A DNA stretch of 64,000 nt from assembly GCA_032164245.1 (NCBI GenBank), contig JAVMKO010000143.1:42501-106500 (forward strand), written 5' to 3'. This document shows positions 23,549-34,599 of the stretch, piece by piece. The notes under the pieces were generated by a model, which was given only the letters and a program-made list of their open reading frames with translations, was not told where the DNA came from and ran no database searches. Position numbers and translations under genes: made by a program. Numbering within the stretch: the first letter of the stretch is position 1; each line of letters starts with the position of its first letter. Source of the DNA: Sternotherus odoratus (Eukaryota > Chordata > Testudines > Kinosternidae).

Positions 23549-24752
23549 TCATGTTACTGAAATTCTCTGGGATCCTATAGATCATCGGTGCAACCAAGGT
23601 CCTGTAGTGGCACCAAATCTTATGTGAAGGGGCCATATAAGGGGTCTACAACCCGGTTATGTTTTGCTGATTATGATTATGCTATCTGCAGGTGTATCTT
23701 TTTTGTAGCTAAAGTTATGAATATTGGACATATAGTGTCTGTATTGCAAACTTATGCTGGGCTTCTGGGTGAAATCCCAGACAAATTGCTGTTAGCTCCG
23801 CCTGGTCTGCTTGATGGCCCATCAAGAACCATCAGCTACACAATGCACCCGTTAAGGGAAGGCGACACATCCTGTGTCTTAGGGAGGGAGCAGAGATTGC
23901 CCATGTGACTCAATACTCCATTTTGCTGTAAGTTTCCACAGCAAAGGACAAAGAAAATTCCTGCACCTAGAAAGGATAAAAGGGTGGTACCCCACCCCCA
24001 TCTTCGTCTTCAAAATTGGCAATTTGCTGCTTGGTGAAAGTGGGCTTCAAGAGGTAAGTGATGTCCTCCAGAGAGGAGTCAATGATCTCGTAGTTGTCTG
24101 GCAGACAGTAGAACTTGAGGGTGTGGAGGTTCAGAAAGACATCTCCAGCCTGGCTTCTATCTCTGGATGGGATTTTGCTACACATGGAAGCTCTGGCCAA
24201 CGGATTGATGACCCATCCCTGGAGGGGATTCATTCCCGAGACTGTGATTTGAACCTGCAGTTTATTCTACCTTTGCTGCAAGCCTGAACCAAGAGATCTG
24301 CCATCACTGCATGTAATTGATTTATTTTAACCATTCCTAACCCTCACCTAGACCTTTTTCCTTTTATAATAAACCTTTAGATTTTAGATTCTAACGGGTT
24401 GGCAACAGCGTGATTTGTGGGAAGATCTGATTTGTACATTGACCTGGGTCTGGGGCCTGATTCTTTGGAATTGGGGAGAACCGTTTTCTTTATTTGGGGG
24501 ATTGGTTTTCATAACCATTGGTCCCCAGGACAGGTGGCTGCTGGTGGTGATACTGGGAATCTGGAGTGTCTAAGGGGATTGCTTGTGTGACTTGTGGTTA
24601 GCCAGTGGGGTGAGACCAAAGTCTTTTCTGTTTGGCTGGTTTGGTGCCTTAGAGGTGGAGAAACCCCAGCTTGGGGCTGTAAATGTCCTGTTTGGAGCAA
24701 TTTGTCCTGACTCGGCCTCTGAGTTGGTCCCACCAAGAACAGCCCCGTCACA
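23549..24752 (+). mobile_element. 5' LTR of the provirus-like element (family B)
   Basis: Starts (after the nested insertion) TTACTGAAATTCTCTGGGAT and ends AACAGCCCCGTCACA. It has AATAAACCTTTAG near 24368 and a downstream GTTGGCAACAGCGTGATTTG block. Intact length without the insertion is about 1.2 kb. Copies are also at 20502-21571 (antisense), 28829-30490, 33780-34599 and 34600-35690. Confidence 0.85.
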
Positions 24753-24753
24753 G

Positions 24754-24771
24754 TGGCGTAGTCGGCAGGAT
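24754..24771 (+). other. Primer binding site, tRNA-Ser
   Basis: TGGCGTAGTCGGCAGGAT lies one base after the LTR end. It is the exact complement of the last 18 bases, including CCA, of vertebrate tRNA-Ser (AGA/TGA type) as I recall it. Its position and match make it the reverse-transcription primer site. Confidence 0.8.
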
Positions 24772-24869
24772 CCACAGTACCAGGCCAATTGAGCTTTGGG
24801 TCACAACCCCACGCTGTCCAAATTTGAATTTGGGTGCTGAGAGTTGGATTGGTTAAAGAGTAGTTTACA

Positions 24870-25106
24870 ATGAGTGAGCAAAGAGCATTTGAGGGCTTGG
24901 ACAAAAGAGCCCTGGAAGATTTGTGTGCAGAAAAGGGAGTGAGCTTTAAAAAGAAAGCTACAAATCAAGAACTGAGAGATCTGTTAATGGCCAGTGATCA
25001 GGATGCAGGAGCACAGCCCTTACCTGATACTGCAGAAGAAGTTAGACACCAACATGTAGAACATAAACTGCGACTGGAGCGTGAACAGGAACTAGCGGAG
25101 CTTTGA
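24870..25106 (+). pseudogene. Gag-like N-terminal ORF (78 residues) of the LTR element
   Basis: First ATG after the primer site. The ORF begins with a SAP-like helix-extended-helix pattern (residues about 8-40: LDKRALEDLCAEKGV, then a Lys-rich turn and LRDLL), followed by a Glu/Arg-rich coiled-coil stretch. It ends at a stop about 40 bases before a foreign LTR. SAP-like N-termini occur in gag ORFs of some reptile LTR elements. The function is inferred from position; no capsid or zinc-knuckle motif is seen. Confidence 0.5.
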
Positions 25107-25149
25107 TTGTGGGTAAAGCGAACGAATGCTGATCTGGGGAAAGAAGCCT

Positions 25150-25877
25150 GTGGCGGGGCGACCACCCGCCCCCTACCAGAAGGGGCTTGGAAAAGCCCCC
25201 AAAGGGGTTTGAAATGGCCTGGAAGGGGGTTTGAAGCTGGGAGCCAGCAGGCTTTTCAGGCCTGATTGGGCATTAGGCCCAGCTGGGCGGCCACGCCCCA
25301 AACACTCCCAGCCAGGATATAAGGGCTGGGAGGGAGAGAATGGAGAAGCAGTCTCCTCTGCACTCAGAGGGAGACAGGCCTAGCTGCAGGAGCTGAGCCA
25401 GGTACCTGGGTTAGGGCAGAGCTGGGGCAGGGCAGAAGGAGCTGGGTGGGCTCTAGCCACGAGCCCCAGGCCTCCAGGCCTGACACAAGGTCCGACCCAG
25501 AACTACCAGGGTTGCAGGGGGCAGCCTAGGGCTGGAGATAGCAGCAGCAGGCCAACCCTCCTTGCCTGTGATGAGAAGCCAGGATACTGCAGTCCGCCCC
25601 AGTGAGCGGGGGCAAGTGGTGACTGACAGTGGCACACTCTGAGGTGAGGTGGGAATAGGGGGTAGAGGGTTCCCCTGGGGAGCGGAGACCCTCACACCAA
25701 AGGGGGTACTGCAGGGTTGCAGCCCCCACAGTTGGAGGGCTCCGGGGTCCAGGAGGGACACGGGGCCAGCAAAGGAACGGGGCATCAACCTGCGGAGGGC
25801 GCTCCTGACGCTGAAGGAGCTGATTCCCCAGACGACCAGCGGGAGGCGCCGCGGGGGTGAGTGGTGACCCCGTTACA
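25150..25877 (+). mobile_element. Solo LTR, family D, nested, with 5-bp target duplication
   Basis: A 728-bp element starting TGTGGCGGGGCGACCACC and ending GTGACCCCGTTACA, flanked by AAGCC on both sides (25145-25149 and 25878-25882). It contains a GATATAAGGGCTGGGAGGGA promoter-like TATA near 25316. This is the only family D copy in the window. Confidence 0.92.
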
Positions 25878-26428
25878 AAGCCAAAGAGAGAAATCTGACC
25901 GAGAGAAAGAAGCTGCTAAGAGGCATCTGGTGCTGCTGGCTGCTGAGAAAAGCTGCTGAGAGCCAGGGGAGATGTCACGAAATGCAACAGAGACAGCCAG
26001 ACTTCAGCTCCAAGTCAAAAAAGCAAGGGAAGAACAACTCCAATTGTATCCTCTTGAGAGTCCAACGTATAACCGATTGGGGATGCTGTAGTACTCTGAG
26101 CAGTTGTCTGTATTTAACCCATCATGCTATGACCAGGGGAGGAGGATTCTCACCTGAAGGGAAATAGCTGTTTGGGCAAGAAAGCAGTTTGTCTGGGGAG
26201 GGTTTCTCCAAGTGTTTGGCTGGGAATGAAGTTTCTGAGTGTCTGTCTGATGTCTCAGAAGTAAATCTGACATTCGCTGAAGTGCAGAAAGAACTCATTG
26301 GTCAGGACAATGTTTCTCTGGAGCAGGTTAAAGTGAATGGTCAGGTTGAACCCTAACTAAGGAAAGAAAGGGGGAGGTATTGATGGCTAGGAGATTGTAA
26401 AAGTGAACCTGAAAAGGGGCACTATGAT

Positions 26429-27460
26429 TTGCTGGAAGTAGCTCAGTGTAGTGAGAAGAGCAGCAGTGTGTGTCTGTCGGGAGTGGCGATGTCCCTGGAA
26501 AGTGTGGATGAGCCTAGGCAGCCTGGTGAGCTGCTGGCTGTATCTAGTCAGCAGTGTGGGAAGGCGAGGATGGTGGAAGAGAAGTGTCCCTCTGCCTCAC
26601 CTGTGTCCTGTGTGGAGAAGTGTGACAGTGAAGGGAGTGTGCCTGTGTCTGTCAGGGGTATTGACTCGCCTGTGGAGGAAGCTACCTCAGTCTCCAAGCA
26701 GTGGACTGTGAACAGCCCTGTGTGCTGGGAAAAGGGATGTGAGATCCCAAGCTGTGTGTTAAGTGAAGGAGAATGTGTCTCCGGCTCTGTGGAGCAGACA
26801 GAAGGTGCTTTTCAGCCTGGGATGGTTGAGAATAGTGCAGTTGTCTCAGAGTTGGTTTTGGATTCAGCTAAAGCCCAGAAAGGAAATGGTCCTAAGTTTG
26901 TGTCTGCTGGGGAGAAAGGCTCTATAACTAGGTTACATCCAGTTAATGTCTTGGCAAGATCCCAGAGACCAGACGATTCTGGTGCTTGTATTTGGCCGGT
27001 TGCTAGTGGGTTGCTGGAAAAGGGTGTAGCAACTCTGTCTAATCAGAGTGATACCCTAACCAGGGCACAAAGAGACCAGAAAGGTGATTTGGTTGTGTTA
27101 CCTATCAACAGATTGACAACAGGGAGCAAGGAGGAAGAAATTCCTGAACTGGTGTCTGGCAAAGGGAAGAAGAATGACTCTAACCTCTTGTCCAGTGAGT
27201 CTGTGAGTTTGCCTGAAAGGAGATTGGGTAGAAATCCACCTGATGGGAAAAGGATGATCATGGATGTTAGTAAAGCCCAGAAAGAGTCTGTTGTTGCTCA
27301 GGAAGGTGTTGTTCCTTTGGGGCAAGCCCTGGGTGAAGAGGGTAAAGTCAGGATTTCTGTGAGCGGTGAATTGTTGCCTAAAGAAGTTCCCGAGGGAAGA
27401 AATCCTCCTGGTCATCTGTGCGAGCAGTTTGCTGTAGTTAAGAGCGTGAGAGTGATTTGA
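26429..27460 (+). pseudogene. Long internal ORF of the LTR element, 343 residues, function unknown
   Basis: An uninterrupted frame rich in Ser, Val, Glu, Gly and Lys. It shows short recurring phrases such as DSAKAQKGN / DVSKAQKES / LTRAQRDQKGD and VSVRG / ISVSGELL. No catalytic motif, zinc finger or membrane segment is visible. It sits between the gag-like start and the env-like segment, where a gag C-terminus or spacer would be. Composition (AT-richer than flanks) differs from the surrounding GC-rich DNA, as expected for an imported element. It may be a degenerated gag-derived protein; confidence in any function is low. Confidence 0.45.
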
Positions 27461-27499
27461 TCAAGGGAGTTTCAGTTCCTAACAGCCAGGAGTTTTCTG

Positions 27500-27895
27500 T
27501 TGTCAATGGACCCACTGACTTTCCTTTTGAAGATCCAGTGTGGTTACTTGGAGAAGGGCTCCAATGGAGGGAGAGCTGTTAAGGAATTGGAACAGCCCTA
27601 TGGCACAATGGCTGGGTTTGACCAGCCTGTCGGGGAGACGAGGTTGTTCAGAGAGGAATGTCTCCATGTGGATTCTGCAATTGACCAGTCTGTGTCCCAG
27701 GCTCAGAGAGATGACTGGGTCGCTGCATCTGCAGAGCAGGACAGCTGTGCAGTTAATCTCTCGAGAATGCAGGGGAGGGCAGGTATCGTCCCATCTCTAG
27801 CCACTTTGGATGTGACTTGTAGTCTCTCAGTGAACCTAATATCTGAGTCCACGTGGAAGCAGAAGTTAAGGGAAGGACAACAGAACTTTGTCTAG
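27500..27895 (+). pseudogene. Continuation of internal decayed frame (131 residues)
   Basis: This frame repeats the style of the ORF before it, including a QAQRDDW phrase like the TRAQRDQKG in the upstream ORF. The two were probably one reading frame, now broken by a stop and frame change near 27460. No recognisable domain. Confidence 0.35.
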
Positions 27896-28166
27896 CTGGT
27901 TAGTGAAAAGGGATGGTATCTCTTTAAGACAAGCCCAGCCTTAGAATTGGTAACAGTTAAAGATCTGAAAACTGGTGAACTGGCTCCTGTCTGTGAAAAT
28001 GCAAATTACTTGACTGACTGGGGGAGAGGAGACTGGGGGGGGGGGGGCAGTCAGCCAGGGAGTTCTGTTAAGAAGAGAGATCAGGGGTCATCCTTCAGGA
28101 AAAGGAACAAAGAGAAAACTGACTTTTGCAAAGGGAAGCCCAAACCCCAATAATATTGAGCCAGAG

Positions 28167-28436
28167 GTGGGGCCTGACAAACCTGATTGTAAATGGACAC
28201 TTGCAGTGAACTTGTTGTTGTTGCTAATGGTAATTTGTGTGACTATTGTGTTGTTATTACCAGAGACTGTAAAAATGTACAACGTGCCTAATCTTTTGGA
28301 AAATCCCTTGACCATGTTAAAAGAAGAACATGGGAACACACTTTCTGTTGAAAGGCCTTGTTATGTTGACGTTTCACAGTTCATGCCTGTAAACAGTGTT
28401 AAAACTTTCCACAGGGGAAAAGACATTCCGACCTGA
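28167..28436 (+). pseudogene. Env-like leader with one membrane span (89 residues)
   Basis: Basic and polar residues precede a strong hydrophobic run at residues about 10-32 (LAVNLLLLLMVICVTIVLLL), then a soluble region with several Pro and one Cys. It lies in the position of env, just upstream of the 3' LTR and after a Lys/Arg-rich stretch (about 28060-28150). A long leader with an internal membrane span is a feature of spuma-type envelopes, but similarity is architectural only. A stop and frame changes follow. Confidence 0.35.
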
Positions 28437-28469
28437 TGTGCTGTACGAAAAAGGAAACTGAGGCACGCT

Positions 28470-28828
28470 ACCATATTGTTTCCATGGCTGAATGCCATGA
28501 TTTCTGTAATACGGACAATGTTAATATCTCCATTGATTTGATGTTAATTGAGTTCCAAGCATTTGCCAGAGCTTGTATAGAAAAGTAGCTGTTTTCTTTA
28601 GCTCTTGGCAAGATCACGAGACGTACAGGAATCATGCTGCAAGAGCAGATCCGATCCACTATTGTTCTAATCAAGATTTACCTTGGATTTGTAAAGAGAT
28701 TCTATCATGTTCTTGAACATGACTTTGATAAACTAGCTGTGGTAAGACAGACCCAAGGATGGGGGAGCTTTTGGGATGCAGTCAGTGCTGTTTTGTCATC
28801 CCTTCCTGCATCCATTTTGCGTTGGGGG
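28470..28828 (+). pseudogene. Decayed env-like remnant before the 3' LTR
   Basis: Frames after 28470 keep amphipathic helical stretches (28500-28590, then 28634-28830 with GWGSFWDAVSAVLSSLPASI near the end), interrupted by a stop near 28587. A hydrophobic C-terminal piece next to the LTR fits the transmembrane subunit end of an env, heavily deleted. Family assignment is uncertain. Confidence 0.3.
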
Positions 28829-30490
28829 TGTCACGTTACTGAAATAATCTGGGATCACATAGATCATTGGTGCAACCAAAGTCCTGTAGTGACACCAAAT
28901 CTTATGTGAAGGGGATCATATAAGGTGTCTACAACCAGGTTATGGTCTGCTGATTATGATTATGCTGTCAGTATGTATGTAACATTTTTGTGTGTGACGT
29001 TATGAATATTAATTCTACTGTCTGTATCTCAAACTTATGCTCTGCTGCTGGGTAACATTCCAGACAACTTGGTGTTAGCTCTCCTTAGACTGCTTGATAG
29101 CCCATTAAGAACCATCAGCTACACAATGGACCCATTAAGGGAAGGGGACACTGTGACGAAGTGGGAGTACTGTGTGTGTGTGCCTCAGTTTCCCCTATGC
29201 ATTTCTTAAGTGTCTATGTGAAGGTAATGCAAAGCAGAGCCACTGCAGGTATTCAAAGGTGTGCATCCCTGGAAGCTGTAACCTGAACCCAGGTGGGGGA
29301 GGGAGGTCAGCTGAATCTGTTAAAGGGAGGTCAGGTGATACCTGAAGCCCGGGAAAGGAACAAAGGAGCAGGAAGTGGCCAGAGGGGGTTTGGGTCAGTC
29401 TGGGTCTGGGTCTAGCTGGGAGAGGGAGAGAAGCCAACTCGCTCTCTGGCCCCAAGATGGATCCAGCTGAAGGCTCACGCTCACTGCATGGTCTGTGATT
29501 AGAAGTCATCGAATAAACCTGGGGAGGAAGCAGGAGCCCAGAATCTGGGTCTCACCTCCTGGCACACCCCAGAAAGGCCTGACTGAGGGACCCTGTTGAG
29601 ACTGAGAAGCTGTGAGTTGGATGGTTCCTGACATCTCAAATAAACCGTCTATTCTGCTGGCTGGCTGAGAGTCACGTTTGACTGTGGATTTGGGGTGCAG
29701 AACCCATGGGCTCCCCCAGGACCCCACCCAGGTGGGCTTGCTGAGGGAAGCACACGGAGGGGCAGAAGGTGCTGAATGCTCCGAGGACAGACCCAGGAAG
29801 GTGGAAGTGGGGACCCCTGAAGCTCCTGGCCTGGGAAACAGGCTGTGTACGGAGAAGGGGCCCTCCACCCGGAGTCCGGCCTGGCTTCCTAGGGAGCGGT
29901 TCCAGTCCATCGCCCGGGCGCTCCGTGACAGACACATCCTGTGTCTTAGCAAGGGGGCCGGAACTTGCCCATGTGACTCCAAACTCCATTTTGCTGTCAT
30001 GGTCCACAGCAAACGACAAAGAGGATTCCTGCACTGGGAAGACTATAAAAGGCTGATGTCTGATCTCCATCTGGTCTTCAGTCTTCAACCCTCACCTATC
30101 TCTCTTTTTCCTTTTATCAATAAACTTTTAGATTCTAAAGGATTGGCAACAGCGTGATTTGTGGGAAGATCTGATTTGTATATTGACCTGGGTCTGGGGC
30201 CTGATTCTTTGGAATTGGGGAGAACCGTTTTCTTTATTTGGGGGATTGGTTTTCATAACCATTGATCCCCAGGACAGGTGGCTGCTGGTGGTGATACTGG
30301 GAAGCTGGAGTGTCTAAGGGAATTGCTTGTGTGACTTGTGGTTAGCCAGTGGGGTGAAACCAAAGTCTTTTCTGTTTGGCTGGTTTGGTGCCTTAGTGTG
30401 GAAAAACCCCAGCCTGGGGCTGTAACTGCCCCTTTAGAGCAATTTGTCCTGATTTGGCCTCTCAGTTGGGTCCTGCCAGGAACAGCCCCC
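28829..30490 (+). mobile_element. 3' LTR of the provirus-like element, split by a nested LTR
   Basis: Starts TGTCACGTTACTGAAATAAT after a G-run (GCGTTGGGGG) that could be the remnant polypurine tract. It is interrupted at 29152-29930 by family A, resumes with the ACACATCCTGTGTCTTAG block, and loses its last bases after AGGAACAGCCCCC. It is clearly homologous to the 5' LTR. Confidence 0.85.
29152..29930 (+). mobile_element. Solo LTR, family A, nested, with 5-bp target duplication
   Basis: A 779-bp copy flanked by GACAC at 29147-29151 and 29931-29935. The uninterrupted sequence is visible in the 5' LTR of the host element (GGCGACACATCC), confirming the insertion point. Confidence 0.96.
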
Positions 30491-30963
30491 CCTCCCTGTC
30501 CCACAGAACCCTCCTCTCCCCACCCTGAACAACACAGGCCGTGGAACTGCCCCCAAATAATCCCCAGAGCCGATGTTTCAGTCTTGATGTAAAATCATCC
30601 AGTGCTGGAGACCCTCCCCCGCCCCTGTTCCGGCGGCTAATCACTCTTCTCACCGTTCCATTGACACCGTATTTACAGACTGAAATTGTCTGGTTTCCGC
30701 CTTCAGCCCTGGGCTTGTGTCAGAGCGTCCGCTGCTAGATTGAAGAGCCTGTTAGCAAATATTTGTTCCCCCTGTAGAGACTTCAAGATCACGGCTCTTC
30801 TCTGACCCCACAATTAATCAGCAGCTTCCCAGAATTGTGTGACTAGAATGGACACGGGATTCCGGCAGTGGTCACTGCAGCACCAAATCCAGAGAGAAAA
30901 AGAACCACTGGGCCCCGACTCAAGAGTCCCCGTTTGTCCATCCCAAGATCGTGTTAGCTGTTT
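30491..30963. other. Unassigned, probably old LINE-derived sequence
   Basis: Moderately AT-rich sequence joining the end of the 3' LTR to the next CR1. It contains antisense LINE-like phrases (for example around 30640-30800) that I cannot assign with confidence. No gene seen. Confidence 0.3.
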
Positions 30964-32570
30964 AATAGAATCCTAGAATATCAGGGTTGGAAGGGACCTT
31001 AGGAGGTTCTAGTCCAACCCCCTGCTCAAAGCAGGACCAACCCCAACTAAATCATCCCAGCCAGGGCTTTGTCAAGCCTGACCTTAAAAACCTCTAAGGA
31101 AGGAGATTCCACCACCTCCCTAGGGAACCCATTCCAGTGCTTCACCACCCTCCTAGTGAAAAAGTTTTTCCTAATATCCAATCAAAACCTTCCCAACTGC
31201 AACCTGAGACCATTACTCCTTGTTCTGTCATCTGCTACCACTGAGAACAGTCTAGATCGGTGGTTCCCAACGTGGGGCGCACGCCCCACATGGGGGGCAA
31301 TTTGATTTTTAAGGGGGGCAATTTGAGAATGAGTTATTAACAGCGAATTTTTTGCATTTCTTATGGTTCTAGGGCCTCATATACCGCCGATACCCCCACC
31401 CCTGGCGGCCGCTTGGAGGGGCTCTGCACTCCGAGTGCAAACCGTTCGCACTTAAGTGCAATCTGCCCGCGTGCACGCTTTTGCCCATGCCTGGTGTATC
31501 ACCATCATCACAACCATCAAAGTGCATTTCACGTCATAAGTTTTTCTCACATTTATTTCTTTCATAAACCCTATTCATAAAATGAGTAGTGCAAGCAAGA
31601 AAAAACTTCATCAGTATTCAGAGGAATATTTAAAATTTGGTTTCATACCTGCTATCCATACCCGCTAACAGTCTCCTTAAAATGATCAAAGTATTACAGA
31701 AAAAGCTTCCATTAAAATTATTTTATATTTATGCAGTTCAGTTCTCTATTATATGTTTTGAATCTTTATTTGCTATTTTTTCATATCACTTCATATTATT
31801 ATTCTTTTTTTAAACAATTTCTTAGTGATTTCTTCCTCAACTGTCCTTTCGTTCTTTTATTTTTCTCTTTCATGGATGCCATGTTCTTTGGAAGCTTGTT
31901 TAGACCAAGTTAATGGTCTTTTAGGCTTCCTCCACATGAATAGGAGTTCACTTTTTGAATAATAAGAATTATATGTCACAGGGGGGCATCAGGATTTTAG
32001 AGATGGTTAGGTGGGGCATGGCCAAAAAAAGGTTGGGAACCACTGATCTAGATCCATCCTCTTTAGAATCCCCTTTCAGGTAGTTGAAAGCAGGTATCAA
32101 ATCCCCCCTCAGTCTTCTCTTCTGCAGACTAAACAATCCCAGTTCTCTCAGCCTCTCCTCATAAGTCATGTGCTCCAGGCCCCTAATCATTTTTGTTGCC
32201 CTCCGCTGGACTCTCCAATTTTTCCACATCCTTCTTGTAGTGTGGGCCCCAGAACTGGACACAGTACTCCAGATGAGGCCTCACCCATGTCGAATAGAGG
32301 GGAACAATCACATCCCTCGATCTGCTGGCAATGCCCCTACTTATACAGCCCAAAATGCCATTAGCCTTCTTGGCAACAAGGGCACACTGTTGACTCATAT
32401 CCAGCTTCTCATCCACTGTAATCCCCAGGTCCTTTTCTGCAGAACTGCTGCCTAGCCATTCGGTCCCTAGTCTGTAGCAGTGCCTGGGATTCTTCCGTCC
32501 TAAGGGCAGGACTCTGCACTTCTCCTTGTTGAACCTCATCAGATTTCTTTTTGGCCACAGCATTGCTGTG
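30964..32570 (-). mobile_element. CR1 LINE 3' region with RT C-terminus, antisense, interrupted by a hAT element
   Basis: On the minus strand, frames from 32563 down give [40 protein letters not shown], then [20 protein letters not shown] and [14 protein letters not shown], the classic C-terminal blocks of CR1 reverse transcriptase. The 3' end at about 30964-30985 is the TTGGAAGGGACC...GATTCTA terminus of CR1. The copy is split by the element at 31258-32045 and carries stops. Confidence 0.93.
31258..32045. mobile_element. Non-autonomous hAT element
   Basis: A 788-bp AT-rich insertion with imperfect terminal inverted repeats: CGGTGGTTCCCAACGTGGGG on the left, and AAAAGGTTGGGAACCACTG on the right, whose complement begins CAGTGGTTCCCAACC. 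The flanks are GTCTAGAT (31250-31257) and ATCTAGAT (32046-32053), an 8-bp duplication with one mismatch, as hAT elements make. It interrupts a CR1. No transposase frame is present. Confidence 0.9.
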
Positions 32571-32700
32571 GGAGCTCACATTTGTCTGCCATGTGCCCCA
32601 AAGCGTTTCCAGTGTCCCTGCTGCCCAGGATCAAGTCCCCCATCCTGTACGTACAGCCGCAGCCTTTGTCCCTAGATGGACATTTACACTTGTTTGTTTA

Positions 32701-33779
32701 ACATAAGAATGGCCAGACTGGGTTAGACCAAGGGTCTATCTAACCCAGTGTCCTGTCTCCCGACGGTGGCCAATGCCAAATGCTCCGGAGGGAATGGACC
32801 GAACAGGGAATCACCAAGTGATCCATCCCATCGCCCATTCCCAGCGCCGGGCAAACAGGTTTAGGGAGACCCAGACCGTGGGGTTGCATCTGTGCCCTTC
32901 TTGGCTAATAGGCATTAATGGCGCTATCCTCCAGGAACTGAGCTAATTTTTATTCCACCCAGTTATACTTTTGGCCTTCACATCAACCCCTGGCGATGAG
33001 TCCCAAGGATGGACTGTGCAGTGTGTGAAGAAACACTTCCTTGTGCTTTAAACCTCCTGCCTGTGAATTTCGTTGGATGAGCCCTAAGTCTCGTGTTATG
33101 GGAAGGGGTAAAGAACACTTCCCCACACCTCTATCCTGTCACACCTCGGGCAGCGCTTTTCCAAGCTGACAAATCCCGGCTCGTTCATCTGTCCTCAGAC
33201 GGAAGCTGTTCCAGCCCCTCAGCGTTTTGTTGCCCTTTTCTGAACCTTTTCCAGTCCCAATAGATCTTTCTTGAGAGGGGGCGACACACCTGCCCGCAGT
33301 ATTCAAGTGGATGTCCCATGGGTTTAGAGAGAGGCGACATGAGATTGTCTGTGCTGTTATCCAGCTCTTTCCTGATGATTCTGTTGGCTTTGACGGCCGC
33401 TGCACGTTGAGCAGATGTTTGCAGAGAACTCTCCATGGTGACTCCAAGATCTCTCCCCTGAGTGGTCACAGCTCATTGAGACTCATCACTGTCTGTCTAG
33501 CTGGGATTCTGCTTCCCAACATCCATTACTTTGCAGTTCTCAACACTGAATTACATCTGCCATTGTGTTGCCCAGTCCCCCGGATCCCTTTCTAACCAGC
33601 CCAGCCGTCTTCTGACTGTGGACTGGGGATTGAGCAGAACCTGGTACAGTGTCTGGAACGATTCCCAACTGTCCTTCACATTTTCTGACCGAACATTTCC
33701 TTCCCTATGATCTGGCTCAGAATTGTTTTGCGCTTTGTGAAATTGGCCCTGTTAAAGCACCGCGTATGTCTGTTACTGG
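32701..33779 (-). mobile_element. CR1 LINE 3' region, antisense
   Basis: Same family as 6370-7384: GGCCAGACTGGGTTAGACC, the CTTTTCCAAGCTGACAAATC block, and a decayed minus-strand RT frame (33185-33469, DLGVTMESSLQTSAQRAAAV). It contains several small indels and stops, and runs into an LTR at 33780. Confidence 0.88.
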
Positions 33780-34599
33780 TGTCATGTTACTGAAAGAACC
33801 TGGGACCAGACAGATCATTGTTGTAGGGGCACCAAATCCTGTGGAAAGGGGTCGGATAAGGTGTCTCCGACCAGGCTATGGTCGGCTGGGGATGACTATG
33901 CTACCTGTACTCGTATCATTTTTTGTATTTGAAGTTCTGAATTTTGGTTCTGTACTGTCTATATTTCAAATTTATGTTCTGCCTCTGCTCCAACATACCA
34001 GACAACTTGGTTTGTCCCAGCCTGGCCAGCTTGATGGCCCATTAAGGACCGTCGGCTACACCATGGACCCATTGAGAGCTCGGAAAGCTCCAATCCACAG
34101 GAGAAGTCTAACAAGGGACATGCAAGGTAGAGATGGTGGGTAATAGCTGCCAACTGTAAATCCTGAGTCATGCATAGTCATGTGACTCCAGAACTCCATG
34201 GGGCTGGACTCTTCACAGCAGGAACAAAGAGGTTCTCGCACCTGGGAAAAACTTTAAATAGAGCTGCTACAGCCCCCCCCCCCATCTCAGCTTCAATCCG
34301 GCTTCTTTCTCTGGAGGAACTTTCACTACAGACTGAAGCTCTGAACACAGGACTGAGGGACCCGTCCCAGCTGGGGATGTTTGTTCTCCAGAGACTGGAT
34401 CTGAACCTGCAGTTTAGTCCATCCCTGCTCCAGGCCTGAACCAAGAACTTTGCCATCACTGGATGTCATTGATTCCATTGAACCAATTCCAGCTCCCACC
34501 GAGATCTTTCCCTTTATGAATAAACCTTTCGATTTTAGATTCTAACGGGTTGGCAACAGCGTGATTTGTGGGAAGATCTGATTTGTATATTGACCTGGG
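33780..34599 (+). mobile_element. LTR family B, 3'-truncated copy
   Basis: Starts TGTCATGTTACTGAAAGAAC and runs through AATAAACCTTTCG (near 34519) to TTGACCTGGG, where the next LTR begins directly. It is more divergent than the provirus LTRs. Its 3' third is missing, either replaced by the following LTR or deleted. Confidence 0.8.

Larger units (their letters stand above)
22769..30490 (+). mobile_element. Provirus-like LTR element, tRNA-Ser primed, pol missing, heavily nested
   Basis: Two family B LTRs (22769-24752 and 28829-30490, each split by a family A insertion) enclose a 4.07-kb internal region. A perfect 18-base primer site for tRNA-Ser follows the 5' LTR. The interior holds a short gag-like ORF (24870-25106), a foreign LTR (25150-25877), a long Ser/Val/Glu-rich ORF (26429-27460), further decayed frames, and a hydrophobic env-like segment (28167-28436). 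I see no protease, RT, RNase H or integrase motifs. It could be an old endogenous retrovirus or a Ty3-like element; the class is unresolved. It is an inactive relic. Confidence 0.7.

Noticed and set aside
23588..24287. Short frames in family B LTRs as genes
   Set aside because: They recur in several LTR copies, are broken in most of them, and overlap the LTR poly(A) region.
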